A stretch of 64,000 nucleotides of DNA from Bathynomus jamesi (taxonomy: Eukaryota; Arthropoda; Malacostraca; Isopoda; Cirolanidae). Shown one piece after another: positions 11,207 through 21,736 of this stretch (the first letter of the stretch is position 1; every line of letters begins with the position of its first letter). The stretch is taken from contig JAJOZX010001867.1 of NCBI GenBank assembly GCA_023014485.1, forward strand, positions 1 to 64,000, read 5' to 3'. A program made the translations under genes and the position numbers. Under the pieces are notes generated by a model that saw only the letters and a program-made list of their open reading frames with translations, did not search any database and was not told the origin of the DNA.

Positions 11207-11238
<32 letters not shown>

Positions 11239-11261
11239 AACGAATAAACAACTCGTGCACA

Positions 11262-11298
<37 letters not shown>
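11203..11298. repeat. (TA)n and (CA)n microsatellites
   Basis: A (TA)n run near 11,208-11,233 is followed by a (CA)n-rich run near 11,258-11,298. A similar pair with CACACA lies at 12,288-12,326. Both are inside the long-TIR element and generate spurious IYIYIY and CVCVCV reading frames. Confidence 0.9.
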
Positions 11299-11304
<6 letters not shown>

Positions 11305-12590
11305 AGGAAAGGCAGAAACTAGGTCAATTGGAATCGTCTCCCTAGAGACCTTTTTGGACGAGGGTTAATCCTTCTTCAAACTATTCGAGCAAAAAACACC
11401 GCTCACTCCGTTTCTTATTATCATCATTATTATTATTTCTACATTGAAAATATTTTATATTTACGCGTAACTTAGACCCACAGTTTAATGTGGAAACCGA
11501 ACGCTCTTTTAAAATATAATTAGAGGAACTTTCACGAGTGAGTGGTTATTTATTCAATATAAGAAGTTAAGCATTAAGCATTGTTTTTTCTTTCACGAGG
11601 AAAGGATTTCTGCAAGTGTCTATAATTCGATTTTATATATATATATATATATGGAGGGTCGTTGCTTACTCTTCCACATTTCAACATAACAGAATTATTG
11701 AACCGGATTTAAAATAACAGGTTCATTTGATCCGAGACAGTAGTATGACCGAAAAGCATGCGTGATTTTCTCTTTAATAATAACAACTAGCTCGAAGAGT
11801 GACAACGGTTCAGGTTTTCACTCCACCTTAGACCCACAGTTTAACGTGGAAACCGAATGCTCTTTTAAAAATATAATTAGGATATATTTACAATTTCTTT
11901 ATTATAAAATGTGGAACATGCAGCCTTCAGTGAACAGCTGTTCTGTGGATCGAAATACATCTCGTCAGGGAGTCGTTGCTTACTCTTCCACATTTCAACA
12001 TAACAGGATTATTGAACCGGATTTAAAAAACAGGATCATTTGATCCGAGGCAGTAGTATGACCGAGCGGAAACCGAATGCTCTTTTAAAATATAATTAGG
12101 ATATATTTATATTTCTTTATTATAAAATGTGGAACATGCAGCCTTCAGTGAACAGCTGTTCTGTGGATCGAAAATTAACACAGATTTTTGTCAGAGGAAG
12201 ATATGGGAAACAATTCAAAACACACGTTCGTCCTCCCTCACCCCCCCCATCTGTGCTTGTATATATAATAAACGAATGAACCACTCGTGTGCACACACAC
12301 AGACACACACACACACACACACACACCGGAAATTTCAATGCATTTTTCATCTCTCCGTGGAGCAGAACGATTCACACGTGTTCACCCTGAGGCCTTTTTG
12401 AAAGGAATCTAGGTCAAATTGTTCTCTCTGTCTCGACACCTTCAATTTGGGTCCCAATTATATTAAATAATAAACAGTGAAAGAAATAAACATTATCTGT
12501 GTATATTTTCTTTTGGCAAACCTTTCTTGCGTTTCAAAAACCAAAAATATTACGCGCTTTTCACCTTAAAGTGAATTAAATCCGAGCAGC

Positions 12591-12639
12591 GATGTTAAGC
12601 GACGTTGGATCTGGGTAGTTGTTGGATGGGGGACCGTCC
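12591..12639 (+). other. 5S rRNA-like segment
   Basis: GATGTTAAGCGACGTTGGAT followed by TTGGATGGGGGACCG aligns without gaps over about 46 nt to the internal part of eukaryotic 5S rRNA, including the A-box-like GTTAAGC region and the C-box-like GGATGGGGGACCG. These are the internal Pol III control elements of 5S genes. The remainder of a 5S gene is not present. It lies just inside the right arm of the 3-kb element. The resemblance is seen directly; a promoter role as in 5S-derived SINEs is inference. Confidence 0.6.
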
Positions 12640-13339
12640 AACTGGCTGATTCAGCGAACTGGCTGATTAGGAGCCTATAAAACAACGCCTACTCGGCTGA
12701 AGTCTTAATATGCACTTGGCTCCTGCCAGGTGAACACCTCTCCTCCTTTCTCTCCTTTCTGGCCCTTTGGGGGGAATAGCTTGGGGGAGAACTCCGCCTC
12801 CAAGTTGCATGCCCCTTGCAACCCCGGTTGGCAACAAAGGGCCCTTTGGGGGGTATTTTTTTATTTTTTTATTTTTTTATTTTTATTTTTTTATTTTTTG
12901 CAACACCCCCACCTCCCTTTGCAACATTACGTAATCACTTGCAACATTCCTGCACTCTAACCTTTTGCGGCTATACTACTGTCTTTTAACCTTTTAACTG
13001 TGTTTTTAATAAATAAAGTGTAATTCAATATCTCTATTTGAGCTCATCCTTGATCATGTGCACCAGTTTACCTCTCTTGGATTAAGGTTCTGATTTCATA
13101 CTTGTTGTATAAGTCGACCCTAAAATTTAAAGATATTTTTTAAGGCTTTAAACATCGACTTATACACGGAATTTTACGGTATTTAATAAATGATTGACAA
13201 AAATAAAAAAAGGGCCAAATTTTGATTTTTTTTAAACTCTTCCAGCGCTATTCATTTTATTTCCATATAAAATCTAGCAATTTTTTTTGTTAAAATCATA
13301 AAAATTAAAATGTAAACAAACACCTAATGTGTGCCATCA

Positions 13340-13648
13340 GATCTGCCATCTCAGAAGATGCCTGCACTGGAATTGCTGACTTAAATACACGAGAAGCAGC
13401 TGATAAGGTTATATCCAAACCTATGGATTGCTCTCAGAATTGCAGTCACTCTTCCAGTGACCGTAGCGACAGCTGAAAGAAGCTTCAAGTTGAAGCTAAT
13501 TAAAACGTACTTCAGGTCAACACTGGCACAAGAGCGTCTGAGTGGGCTTGCCATCATGAACATCAATCGGGAGGTAGGCCGGAAGATTTCCTATGATGAT
13601 ATTATTGATGAATTTCCAATAAAAAAAGCCAGGAGAGAAAGGTTTTGA
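13340..13648 (+). pseudogene. hAT transposase C-terminal (dimerisation) fragment, unit 1
   Basis: Reads ...LPVTVATAERSFKLKLIK... and ...LSGLAIMNINREVGRK, the hAT dimerisation region of ZMYM1-like transposases, ending IPIKKARRERF-like at 13,648. Only about 100 residues remain, with no N-terminal part nearby. The same fragment is at 23,590-23,937 and, split, at 49,921-50,106 plus 53,752-53,921. An early TAA after LLT distinguishes unit 1 from the open unit 2 copy. Confidence 0.8.
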
Positions 13649-14151
13649 ATGTCTGTGATATATATCTATCTAAATAAACTTATTAGATTTTTTGTATATT
13701 TAATTGTATATAAACCATTTTATCGTGCGAAATATACATATCAAACTTTATTCAAGGGTTTGTTCTTAGGAAAACGTAGGTTAGCGAGGAATATGAGGAC
13801 GAAGAGATGGTACATGTTTATCTACAAACGTTTCGGAAATTTTCATTTTCCATCATCAGTGCTAAAATTATAAAAACAGATAAAAAATTACTAAATATAA
13901 TGAACGGAAACTTATACAATATATTTAAATAAACGTATGATATTAATGGTGTTAGGTAATTAAAATAAAAAAATAAAAAAAATGAAATATAGAAAAGTGA
14001 TCAGTCGTCAAATATAAAGTAAACAGTATAAAATTTTACACATGATCATAACATGCTTTTTACTTTTGGAAATATTTTAAAATAATTTTTTTTTAAACTT
14101 ACTGTAGCTATATGACTAAGTTTCTAGGTAAGGTGATCATTCACTCATAAG
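13649..14151. other. Backbone segment with no gene
   Basis: AT-rich DNA that separates the hAT fragment from the GGAGTCGG MITE. Matches 23,938-24,411 and 53,922-54,607. A small frame of about 74 codons in all copies (MSVIYIYLNKLIRFF...) shows no domain and I do not support it as a gene. Confidence 0.6.
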
Positions 14152-14972
14152 CAGGGCTGTGGAGTCGGAGTCGGAGTCAGGAGTCGGAGTCGTGGAGTCG
14201 GAGTCGGAAGTGCATAGTTGGATGGAGTCGGAGTCGGTGCAAATCCTTCAATTATAACCATAGCAGCCTAGGCCTAGGCCTAGCTCAATTTTATGAATAA
14301 AATAGATTTAACTTAAAGTTTTAATATATAATATAATATATAAATAATATAATATAACATATAAATATATAAATATAAATAATATATAAATAGTTGCTTA
14401 TAATTAATAAGGATTATAATTAATTAATTAACATAATTAATAATAAGGAAAGTTAAAAATTTTGTACTAGCAACCCTAAATCTTTTTCAAATTTTTAGAT
14501 TTCAATTTGATAATTTTGATAAGCATCACTGAAAGAAGATTTAATGGAAGCGATCCTTTTTTTAAGAACAAATTCAGTTTAGGTTAGTACATTTTGTTAC
14601 GGATGTTTACAATAATACAAAAACATCTTATTAATTTGCTAAACCAATAATAATCTTATTTTGTTTAAGTTTCAATCAGTTTGTATTTTGGGATTTATTG
14701 TAATTTTTGAATAAAGAGAAAAAAAGCCATTAAGGCATAGTTACAGCCACTAAGTAACCTGATGAGTTATGTGGTGGTGACGAAATGCCTTGTTTATGAA
14801 TCTCCATTGGCCTAATAAAGCTAATCGTAATCAATTTGGCCTTAACATTCCATCGGAGTCGGAGTCGTAATATACAAGTCAGATTTCTGGAGTCGGAGTC
14901 GGAATGTTAAAATTTTTGGAGTCGGAGTCGGAGTTGGAGTCGGCAAATTTTATCACCGACTCCACAGCCCTG
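14152..14972. mobile_element. hAT MITE with GGAGTCGG repeats (unit 1)
   Basis: Ends CAGGGCTGTGGAGTCGG and CCGACTCCACAGCCCTG are perfect inverted repeats with the 8-bp duplication CTCATAAG (14,144-14,151 and 14,973-14,980). Sub-terminal GGAGTC hexamers are tandemly repeated at both ends. The interior is AT-rich with a TATAAATAATA tandem tract whose length differs between units. No transposase. Same site in units 2 and 3. Confidence 0.95.
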
Positions 14973-15128
14973 CTCATAAGGCCCAAAGTGGAAAAAAAAT
15001 TTTTTTAAAAGAAAACCCTGGTCAATGTATAATTTCTATTATATGTGATGTACTAACCAAAAAATTGTATATATTAAATATATATTTTATTTATATATTT
15101 TAAGAATTTTATATACTTATATATTATA

Positions 15129-15895
15129 CAGGGTGTCCCATAAGTCCAGCATCATAGGAGAAATTCATATTTTTCTATTTCTACAAACCATAATTCATAT
15201 GCTCGGGATGCCAATTTCTCGTCCACCATTCTGTTCAGTGACGAGGCTGTTTTTTATGGAAATGTGAGGTAAATCGACAGAACACCCGCTACTGGTCTCA
15301 AAACAACCCTCACTGGTATACTTCTTCAAAGGAACAAGGTGCATCTCAGGTGATGGTATGGTGTGGAATTTGGAAGAATCGCATCATAGGCCCCCTCTTT
15401 TTCAATGAACATGTCACTGGAGGCACCTACCTACGTATGCTCAAGGAAGAAGCATTTCCCAGTGTCTTGAACGAAGAAGGAAATTTCCCAACATGGTTCC
15501 AGCAAGACGGCGCTCCTGCACATTACAGCACCCAAGTAAGGGAATACCTGTACCAACAATTCCCTGGTCATTGGATAGGACGTCGAGGGCCTGTGGAATG
15601 GCTAGCTAGAATCCCAGATCTCACGCCACTAGATTTTTATCTCTGGGGCCACTTGAAAGCGCTGGTATACGCAGAGAAAATTAAGAGTGTTGAATATTTG
15701 CGGCAGCGCATTATTGGGGCATGTAACACCATTACTCCTGACATCATTCACTGTGTGCTTGCTGACTGGGTATCACATCTGAATTTGTGTATTAAAAACA
15801 ATGGTGGACATATTGAGCACGTTCTGTAAATAAAAGCTTTAGTTTTGCCTTTTTTTATTATTTTTCCTATGATGCCAGACTTATGGGACACCCTG
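15129..15895 (+). mobile_element. Mariner-like element, DD41D group, 5-prime deleted (unit 1)
   Basis: CAGGGTGTCCCATAAGTC and its inverted copy bound a 767-bp element flanked by TA on both sides. It keeps the catalytic region only; the N-terminal helix-turn-helix part is missing compared with the usual 1.2-1.3 kb. Copies at the same site are 25,512-26,279 and 55,720-56,480. Confidence 0.92.
15350..15829 (+). pseudogene. DD41D mariner-like transposase, partial (unit 1)
   Basis: The DDE_3-type core reads FQQDGAPAHYSTQVREYL (second Asp) and RIPDLTPLDFYLWGHLKAL (third Asp), with 41 residues between, the DD41D signature of the rosa-like group. The first-Asp motif FSDEAVF lies upstream (near 15,235) but in another frame because one G is missing after GGAAAT relative to unit 2. 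N-terminal DNA-binding domain absent. Confidence 0.88.
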
Positions 15896-16239
15896 TATAC
15901 TGAAATGATACAATACAATAGATGTATCGTATCATTTTAATATCAGAGTGTAAAATTGCATTGCATGTCAATAAAAGAATTGTTAATTGAATTTGAATTG
16001 AACTAAAATTAATTGAATTTGAAATGATGTTACTTTTTAGCAGATTGAATTGTATTGAATTTGAATTGATCTTTAATAATAACATTTCTGTTTAAAGTCC
16101 ATGCATCATCAACAAATGATTATCCAGGAAAAGGTCTATCCATGGAGAGATAATGATAACATAGTTCAATTTTTTATTACAAAAATAAACATGAATCACG
16201 TAAATTTAGGGATTTTCTTAAGAACATACAAAGCAATGT
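15896..16239. other. TTGAATTTGAATT-rich stretch with no gene
   Basis: Degenerate repeats of TTGAATTTGAATTG run from about 15,985 to 16,080. Matching sequence after the mariner-like element in units 2 and 3 continues into a hAT fragment; unit 1 diverges at about 16,082 into unit-specific DNA. Confidence 0.6.
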
Positions 16240-16890
16240 TCAAATTATAAGGAAGTTTAGGTTTAGACGACACTCCTTGGTGGGCCAGTTCAGCAGCTCG
16301 ACATCTCGTTGTTTCTGAAACCACCGTCTGATGATCCTGGTAGTATGAACAGGGCAGTTATCCTGTAAAATGAAATTAACAAAACTTGAGAGTTCACATT
16401 TCATCCATACTTTTTTGAAGTTGCCTTAAGAGGACGCAAAAATAAATAAATAAATAAAGTAAAAATAAAGATACATTTAAAATTACATTTACTAATGTCC
16501 TCCTTTAATCATATTACCCTAAAATATACACTGCTTGACCTTAATTAAGTCATTTTCTTGAAAGCATATTCTGTGTAATGAAAATAATTTAGTTGTATTA
16601 CTTACCTGCATAAATATAATCCGCTCAGGATGGGGCAAAGCGTATGTCCGTACGGTTGACAGCATCACTTCCTCCAGTATCCCTAAATACTAAATACTGG
16701 TCGGCTGTAAACCTCCCGTTAATTTCTGCTAGCTCTCCAATGCCGTACAGGTGCACCTATCCCAACAAGTTGCGGGTCACGTGTCCACTCCTTGCCACAT
16801 CATATATGTGTTGGCGGGCATACCTCGTATTGTCTGGGTTGGGCCGTCCAAGTTTCGTCACTACTATATACGAGCTGAAAGTCGTTTCCC
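16240..16890 (-). pseudogene. Tc1-like transposase pseudogene with a candidate intron
   Basis: On the minus strand the upstream exon ends ...VRTYALPHPERIIFMQ at 16,606 and the downstream exon begins DNCPVHTTRIIRRWFQ at 16,372. Together these match the Tc1-family catalytic block around the second Asp. Between them is 233 bp that starts GTAAGT (16,605 leftwards) and ends TTTTACAG (to 16,373), a phase-0 GT-AG intron by sequence. The upstream exon is damaged by a stop and frameshifts (GIGELAEINGRFTADQYL survives in a second frame). The expected SPDLNPIE block is missing after ELLNWPTK. No TIRs found. Confidence 0.65.
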
Positions 16891-16941
16891 TTTTACCCTA
16901 TTTTAACCCATTTCTTATATTTAGGTATACCGTATACCATA

Positions 16942-17794
16942 CAAGGGCGGATCTATGGGGAGTGGGGAAGCGACGTCCGGACCCCCCTCCCCTCAACTTC
17001 TTGTAAGTGCCCTATTTGAATGATCTGTATGCCTCTGAAAACAAATTGTTTTTGTAAATAGATCATGGTTATTTTATTTTATTCAAATTCTATTTCGAGT
17101 CTTTATCTGTACATATTTTGTACTTCCAAATTTGTAGATACATTTCATCAAACTTTGTAGTTGCATTTCATTGGTGCCCTTAATACTGGTGCAGCCATAT
17201 CACTATTTTTATCTTCTTATTCTAATAGTAGGCCCGTAGCCAGGAGGGTGGGGGTCGAACGAACCTCCCCCACTGTTCGACCCCCCTTGACAGGAAAGGT
17301 CCACTTTTGTAACCATAGTTATAACTTGATGTGATATTATAATATATAACATCATTTAATAAATAAACACTTGCATTTTTTTTTGCATTTCCTTTTGAAA
17401 CTTCACAAACTTCTTTAAACTACTCTAAACTCCCTCCGCAGTGACTAGGTCGTTGCACCAAAAGGTGCACCAAAAGGTTCGACCCCCCCCCCCCACCCCC
17501 CACCCCACCCCACCTTGGGAAGTCCTGGCTACGGGACTGGATAGTTCTTTTAATTGGCACGACATTTGTAATTGTTTGAAAAAAATTTCTGTGATAATTG
17601 TTGTACCCAAATTAGATTTTTATTTTACATCATATTTGAATGAGACTGATCTAATAAACAATACAATTAATTTTACACTCGCTTATTGATGGTCTGTTTT
17701 AAGAACAATTTTTAGTACTGTGCCCTTTTTATTTTATGGGGTGTCCTTTTTTTTGGGGACCTTCCCCTTACTGAAATGCCTAGATCCGCCCTTG
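16942..17794. mobile_element. MITE with CAAGGGCGGATCTA ends and 5-bp duplication
   Basis: CAAGGGCGGATCTA at 16,942 is inverted as TAGATCCGCCCTTG ending at 17,794. The pentamer CCATA stands at 16,937-16,941 and 17,795-17,799. No coding capacity; poly-G/poly-C patches are present. A smaller MITE is nested at about 17,229-17,540. In units 2 and 3 only the right part remains, joined to LINE sequence at 31,590 and 60,494. Superfamily uncertain: the ends look hAT-like but a 5-bp duplication is short for hAT. Confidence 0.75.
17229..17540. mobile_element. Nested MITE with CCCGTAGCCAGGA ends
   Basis: CCCGTAGCCAGGA at 17,233 is inverted as TCCTGGCTACGGG near 17,522-17,534. C-rich tracts (CCCCCACCCC) lie before the right end. 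Flanks do not give a clear duplication. Only its right part is left in units 2 and 3. Confidence 0.6.
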
Positions 17795-18075
17795 CCATAG
17801 TAACTGAGATAATCGTGATTTTTTTTTTATTAATGCAAGAAGTGTCCCTTTCCTTTTCTGTATAAATTATGTCGATTGCAACAATATTACGATAACCATT
17901 GCATACTTTGTATAACAATCATTAATCATATTACTCTTTTCTCTATTTAAAAATATTATCTATTTTATACGTTGCATTGGAAACTGATGGAAAGCATATG
18001 TGACAGAGGTATATAGAGCAGTCTTTCAAGGATAAAATATGAAGTGTGGGAGTATTCACACATATATACTGTACA

Positions 18076-18613
18076 CAGAGCTGGGCAATAAATACATTGA
18101 AGGTATTTAAATACTAAATACTAAATACATGGGAGAAATGTATTTAAATACTAAATACTAAATACATTTTACGAATGTATTTAGATACTAAATACAAAAT
18201 ACATCGATTGTATTTAAATACATTTGTAAATACATTTTAAATACATACAAATTTTAACATATGCATTCACTAATTCACTAAGCCATGACACGCACACGAT
18301 AAAGAAATCAACCGCTTTCGACTAAGAGTGGCACACAACTGATTGAACTGACACGTTGAAACATGAACCATGCTGTACTACACTGTCGACGCGTCGTACT
18401 GTGCTAGTACAGAACGTGTATTAAACCAGTAAAAGTATTTACATTTTTATATTTTGAGTATTTAAATACATTGTATTTAAATACTCATTAAAGTATTTAA
18501 ATACTATATTTAAATACATGAAAAACAATGTATTTATAAATACAGTTCTAAATACACAAATGTATTTAAATACGTATTTAAATACAAATGTATTTAAATA
18601 CTGCCCAGCTCTG
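18076..18613. mobile_element. hAT MITE with CAGAGCTGGGCA ends, ATTTAAATAC repeats
   Basis: CAGAGCTGGGCAATAAATAC and the inverted TACTGCCCAGCTCTG are flanked by a perfect 8-bp duplication, ACTGTACA (18,068-18,075 and 18,614-18,621). The interior is dominated by degenerate copies of GTATTTAAATAC. Units 2 and 3 have the intact empty site near 32,240 and 61,145, so the insertion is specific to unit 1. Confidence 0.93.
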
Positions 18614-19049
18614 ACTGTACACAATTTCTACCTCTCGCTCTGATCGGATGCTACCCCTGTCCCCTTCCCCCTCTTATGCGTTTTTGCCACATCTCGGAGA
18701 GGGTTATAGAAGAGTGGAACGTGAGTATTGCAGGGGACTGTAAATAATACAGTAATAATACATTAACGTCTACACTAATAGTGCAGCGGCGCAGTAAAAT
18801 TTCCATAAGGATTGTGCATTTGGTGATAGAAGCATGAAACTTGGCACACTTGCAGAGGAGGAGCCTATATTGCGCATATTCAGATATGGGGCCACTTGTT
18901 TTGCACTATTTTGCATACGTGTAATCATATTCCAAATTATGACCGAAAAATCACATTGATTCACCTTTTTTTACACATAGACCTGGTACAACCTCCCTAA
19001 ACAAGTTCCAAATGAAGCAGTTTCCTGGAGAATAACTATTTATTAATAA
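18614..19049. other. Backbone segment with no gene; empty site of the CACC transposon
   Basis: Non-coding DNA shared with 32,245-32,680 and 61,150-61,583. At its right end the sequence TTAATAATAATCTGCC (around 19,043-19,057) is the uninterrupted target of the 2.47-kb CACC-terminal element that fills the corresponding place in units 2 and 3. Confidence 0.8.
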
Positions 19050-19576
19050 TAATCTGCCATGTTTAATGTACACGTTGCTTCATCTGATATTAGTTACATT
19101 AAACAGACTCAGCCTTAACTTGAAACCAACACAAGAAAAGAACGAGAATGAGAGAGAAGTAAAGGTAAAAGAAACATCACATAAAGAACAAAAGGGGAAC
19201 AATAACTGAAATAACAAAGAACACAAGAGAAACTCCGATATACAGACGCCATCAACTAATAACGAAATGAATCCAACATCAAGATCAAAAATCCTGAGTA
19301 AGAACATCAACGAAACGATATGCGGGTATTAAGCACGAGATAAATTGTCAAACAAAGGACAACGGACAACGTCTTTGCCATATTTTCTTTGCAAAATATC
19401 AGTCGTTACGACATTCTTTGGATATCGAAGTCGAACACGAAATATAAATACACTTATTTACAAAATTATTTAATATTTTGTGTGTCATCTTACGCTTGAA
19501 GAATTTAATTTTTTTGCAGTAGTTGGCTGTTTATTGAGTAGAGATTGTTCGCAATTCTGAATTATAGAATTTTCGG
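19050..19576. other. Backbone segment with no gene (unit 2)
   Basis: Counterpart of 360-882, with a few single-base and short indel differences. No coding frame. Confidence 0.65.
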
Positions 19577-19741
19577 AGCAAGTGTAGTTTACGTCCCCTG
19601 TGGTGCCTAGTGTAGTTTACGTTCCCCTACATTATCCTAGTGTAGTTTACGTTCCCCAACTTTGTCCGCATATACCTAATCAAATAAAACGTTAAAACTA
19701 ACGAAAATATTACGACTTAACCTAACCAATCGTCAATATAC

Positions 19742-19782
<41 letters not shown>

Positions 19783-19921
19783 ACGATTGGTTAGGTTAAA
19801 TCGTAATATTTTTGTTAGTTTTAACATTTTATTTGATGGAATCATTTAAAAAATGTCTCCTAAAGATCCTACTGCAGTTTACTTCCCCTTTTGCGTCAGG
19901 AGAACGTAAACTACACTTGCT
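19577..19921. mobile_element. Foldback element, AGCAAGTGTAGTTTACG ends (unit 2)
   Basis: Counterpart of 883-1320 with a much shorter (TA)n core between the CGATTGGTTAGG inverted pair. Ends and the three tandem GTGTAGTTTACG motifs are kept. Confidence 0.8.
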
Positions 19922-20303
19922 CCTAATTTTCTCTTTGAATCTTCATGGAAGACGGATGACTGTACAATGTACATGGCTGAGTGTACAAGCCATAGTAAGC
20001 AATGGGTTGTTGTGGTAAAGAATTGTCTACAGATCTTAAGAAATCTGTTGGACTATTTTATTTATTTATTTGAACTATTTAGAAATAAATAAAAAAAAAA
20101 AAAATAAAAATCGTGTGTGGCTTCAGAAATTATGGAAATACACCAAGAAATCTGAAAAAGCTAAACTTGACTCGAAATTCTTGTTATTGTTTTTAATGAT
20201 TCACTGATGATGAGATTAATTCTCAAAATGTTTGAAATACTGTATATAAACCTCATGTCTATCGTCTCGGCTTTTTTTATTTATAATTCTTCTTCGATTT
20301 CCG

Positions 20304-20343
<40 letters not shown>

Positions 20344-20346
<3 letters not shown>

Positions 20347-20685
20347 ACACACAGACAGTGCATGGAACAAGGAACTCTTCTGGGATAATTAAATCCACTA
20401 TAGTCCGAATAAGTAATGGTAAATGACAAATACCATAGTTTTTCTTTTTCATGATGCTAGCCCGACGCGGGCAACGGGTCACTCGCAAAGAGGTCCCATA
20501 AATATAGCTTCCCTCACCAGCTATCTGCAAAGCAGACAGGATCCAGCTTTGGGACATGGATCTAGGGTCGGGCTAGCATCATGAAAAAGAAAACTATGGT
20601 ATTTGTCATTTACCATTACTTATTCGGACTATAGTGGATTTAATTATCCCAGAAGAGTTCCTTGTTCCATGCACTGTCTGTGTGT

Positions 20686-20688
<3 letters not shown>
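20344..20688. mobile_element. Palindromic element with inverted centre (unit 2)
   Basis: The arms match those of 1726-2071 in the same order, but the 110-bp centre (20,462-20,571) begins CCCGACGCGGGCAACGGG and ends ATGGATCTAGGGTCGGG, the reverse complement of the unit 1 centre. The switch occurs within the GCTAGC ends of the arms. Bounded by (TA)n on both sides. Confidence 0.85.

Positions 20689-20764
<76 letters not shown>
20689..20764. repeat. Long (TA)n tract
   Basis: About 75 bp of near-pure TA, the longest such run in the window, directly next to the right arm of the palindrome. Length is likely to vary and may be inexact in an assembly. Confidence 0.95.
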
Positions 20765-20768
<4 letters not shown>

Positions 20769-21139
20769 TAGTTACCGACACTATAAAAGCAAAATAATTT
20801 CTTCTTAAATTCATATTAAAAATTTCATATATTTTCTTGGTATATAAATACATTTTTCATGTTTTTCTTTCTAAATTACATTACTTAATATCTTTAATTT
20901 GGGTATTAGTAAAGCACAAATAAAGCTTTTAATTTAACAACAAATATAACAAATGAAATTTTGAAGAGAATCATTATCCCAAAAGGATGATGGTTTTCAT
21001 TATTGAAAATATTAATTAAATGTGTAGTTCGATGAAATATTGTAGTTTAAAAGTCCTAAATTATGTCTTTTTTGGCTTCTTTAACTAAATATATTTTTTT
21101 TGTATTCGTCGCTGTTGTCTGAAAATCATAGATCATCAG
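20765..21139. other. Backbone segment with no gene (unit 2)
   Basis: Includes the empty site of the ZBED-type hAT (GGCTTCTTTAACTAAAT near 21,075). No coding frame. Confidence 0.65.
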
Positions 21140-21736
21140 CAGGGCTGCCACATTTGGTGTTACTTTCTATCTTTTTCATACTTTTGGTACGACGTTCAAA
21201 AAATTTGTTACGTTTTAGAGTTTTTTATATGCTTTATCGGTTTACCTAAAAATATTTAAAATTATTAGTTTTATAAAGAAATTAGCATATTTAAAACCAT
21301 TAAATTACAGATGGAAAAAGCGCTAAATAATTTAGATGGCATATACTGTATATTTCTGATTATATATTTCGTACATCGTTCGTTCGCGTATAAATCTCAC
21401 GAGTCACGACTATACGTTTGAAACGTTTTCGGTTCTCGGCTTACTGACTCAGTGACTCCCCACCCTGTCTCAGTCTGTCAGAGTCAGTCAGCAGTCTGTC
21501 AGTGTTCCAGTTGCAAACTTGTAACATTTATCATAAATTGTGTTTGAACGCGCTTGCTCTTATTTTGTGGTCATTTTTGAATGCGAATATAATTGAAGCA
21601 CAAATAAATATAATGAACTTTGTTATTTTATAATCAATTTTACATTTTTTTTTATATTTTGTTACCTTTTTGGCTGATTTGTTACCTTTTGTTTGTTAAT
21701 TTTGTTACCTTCACCTAAAATCTTGTGGCAGCCCTG
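21140..21736. mobile_element. hAT MITE with CAGGGCTGCCACA ends
   Basis: CAGGGCTGCCACA and inverted TGTGGCAGCCCTG are flanked by a perfect 8-bp duplication, ATCATCAG (21,132-21,139 and 21,737-21,744). The interior has repeated TTTGTTACCTTTT motifs near the right end and no transposase. Units 1 (near 6,660) and 3 (near 42,150) have the empty site. Confidence 0.93.

Larger units (their letters stand above)
9935..12979. mobile_element. 3-kb long-TIR element without transposase, nested in pogo
   Basis: Starts GTAGTATAGCCTCAAAAGG and ends with its inverted copy (GCGGCTATACTAC). Flanks TGTCTTTA (9927-9934) and TGTCTTTT (12,980-12,987) suggest an 8-bp duplication with one mismatch. The inverted arms run about 330 bp (to about 10,263 and from about 12,640) and contain TTGCAACATTACGTAATCAC and a GGCCCTTTGGGG block; the right arm has a (TTTTTA)n expansion. 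The interior has several direct copies of a CCGAATGCTCTTTTAAAATA-containing block (near 11,495, 11,855 and 12,070), (TA)n and (CA)n tracts, and a 5S-like segment. No coding sequence; superfamily not identified. Confidence 0.7.
8378..13179 (+). mobile_element. pogo/Tigger-type transposon with nested insertions
   Basis: Ends CCGTAAAATTCGGTGTACAA and the inverted right end (reading CCGTAAAATTCCGTGTATAA on the minus strand) are flanked by TA on each side (8376-8377 and 13,180-13,181), the Tc1/mariner/pogo target. Net length is about 1.75 kb after removing a 3-kb nested element (9935-12,979) and a 49-bp MITE (9013-9061). Units 2 and 3 lack it (23,420-23,450 and 49,755-49,785). Confidence 0.88.
360..19049 (+). 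repeat. Tandem unit 1 of a large segmental array
   Basis: The sequence beginning TAATCTGCCATGTTTAATG at 360 recurs at about 19,050 and 35,153. Between these points the same backbone blocks appear in the same order and orientation. Unit 1 is about 18.7 kb. It contains the pogo element, the ZBED-type hAT and the 18,076-18,613 MITE, all absent from unit 2. It lacks the CACC-terminal transposon at its right border. Seen directly by comparing the units; the cause (real array or assembly effect) is not decided by the sequence. Confidence 0.9.

Noticed and set aside
16644..17006. 120-codon plus-strand frame
   Set aside because: Antisense of the Tc1-like pseudogene exon and then MITE sequence; no domain.
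18439..18624. Frame repeating YLNT/FKY peptides
   Set aside because: Translation of the ATTTAAATAC repeats of a MITE.
20207..20853. Frames rich in IYIYIYIY on both strands
   Set aside because: Produced by (TA)n microsatellites; no start context or domain.
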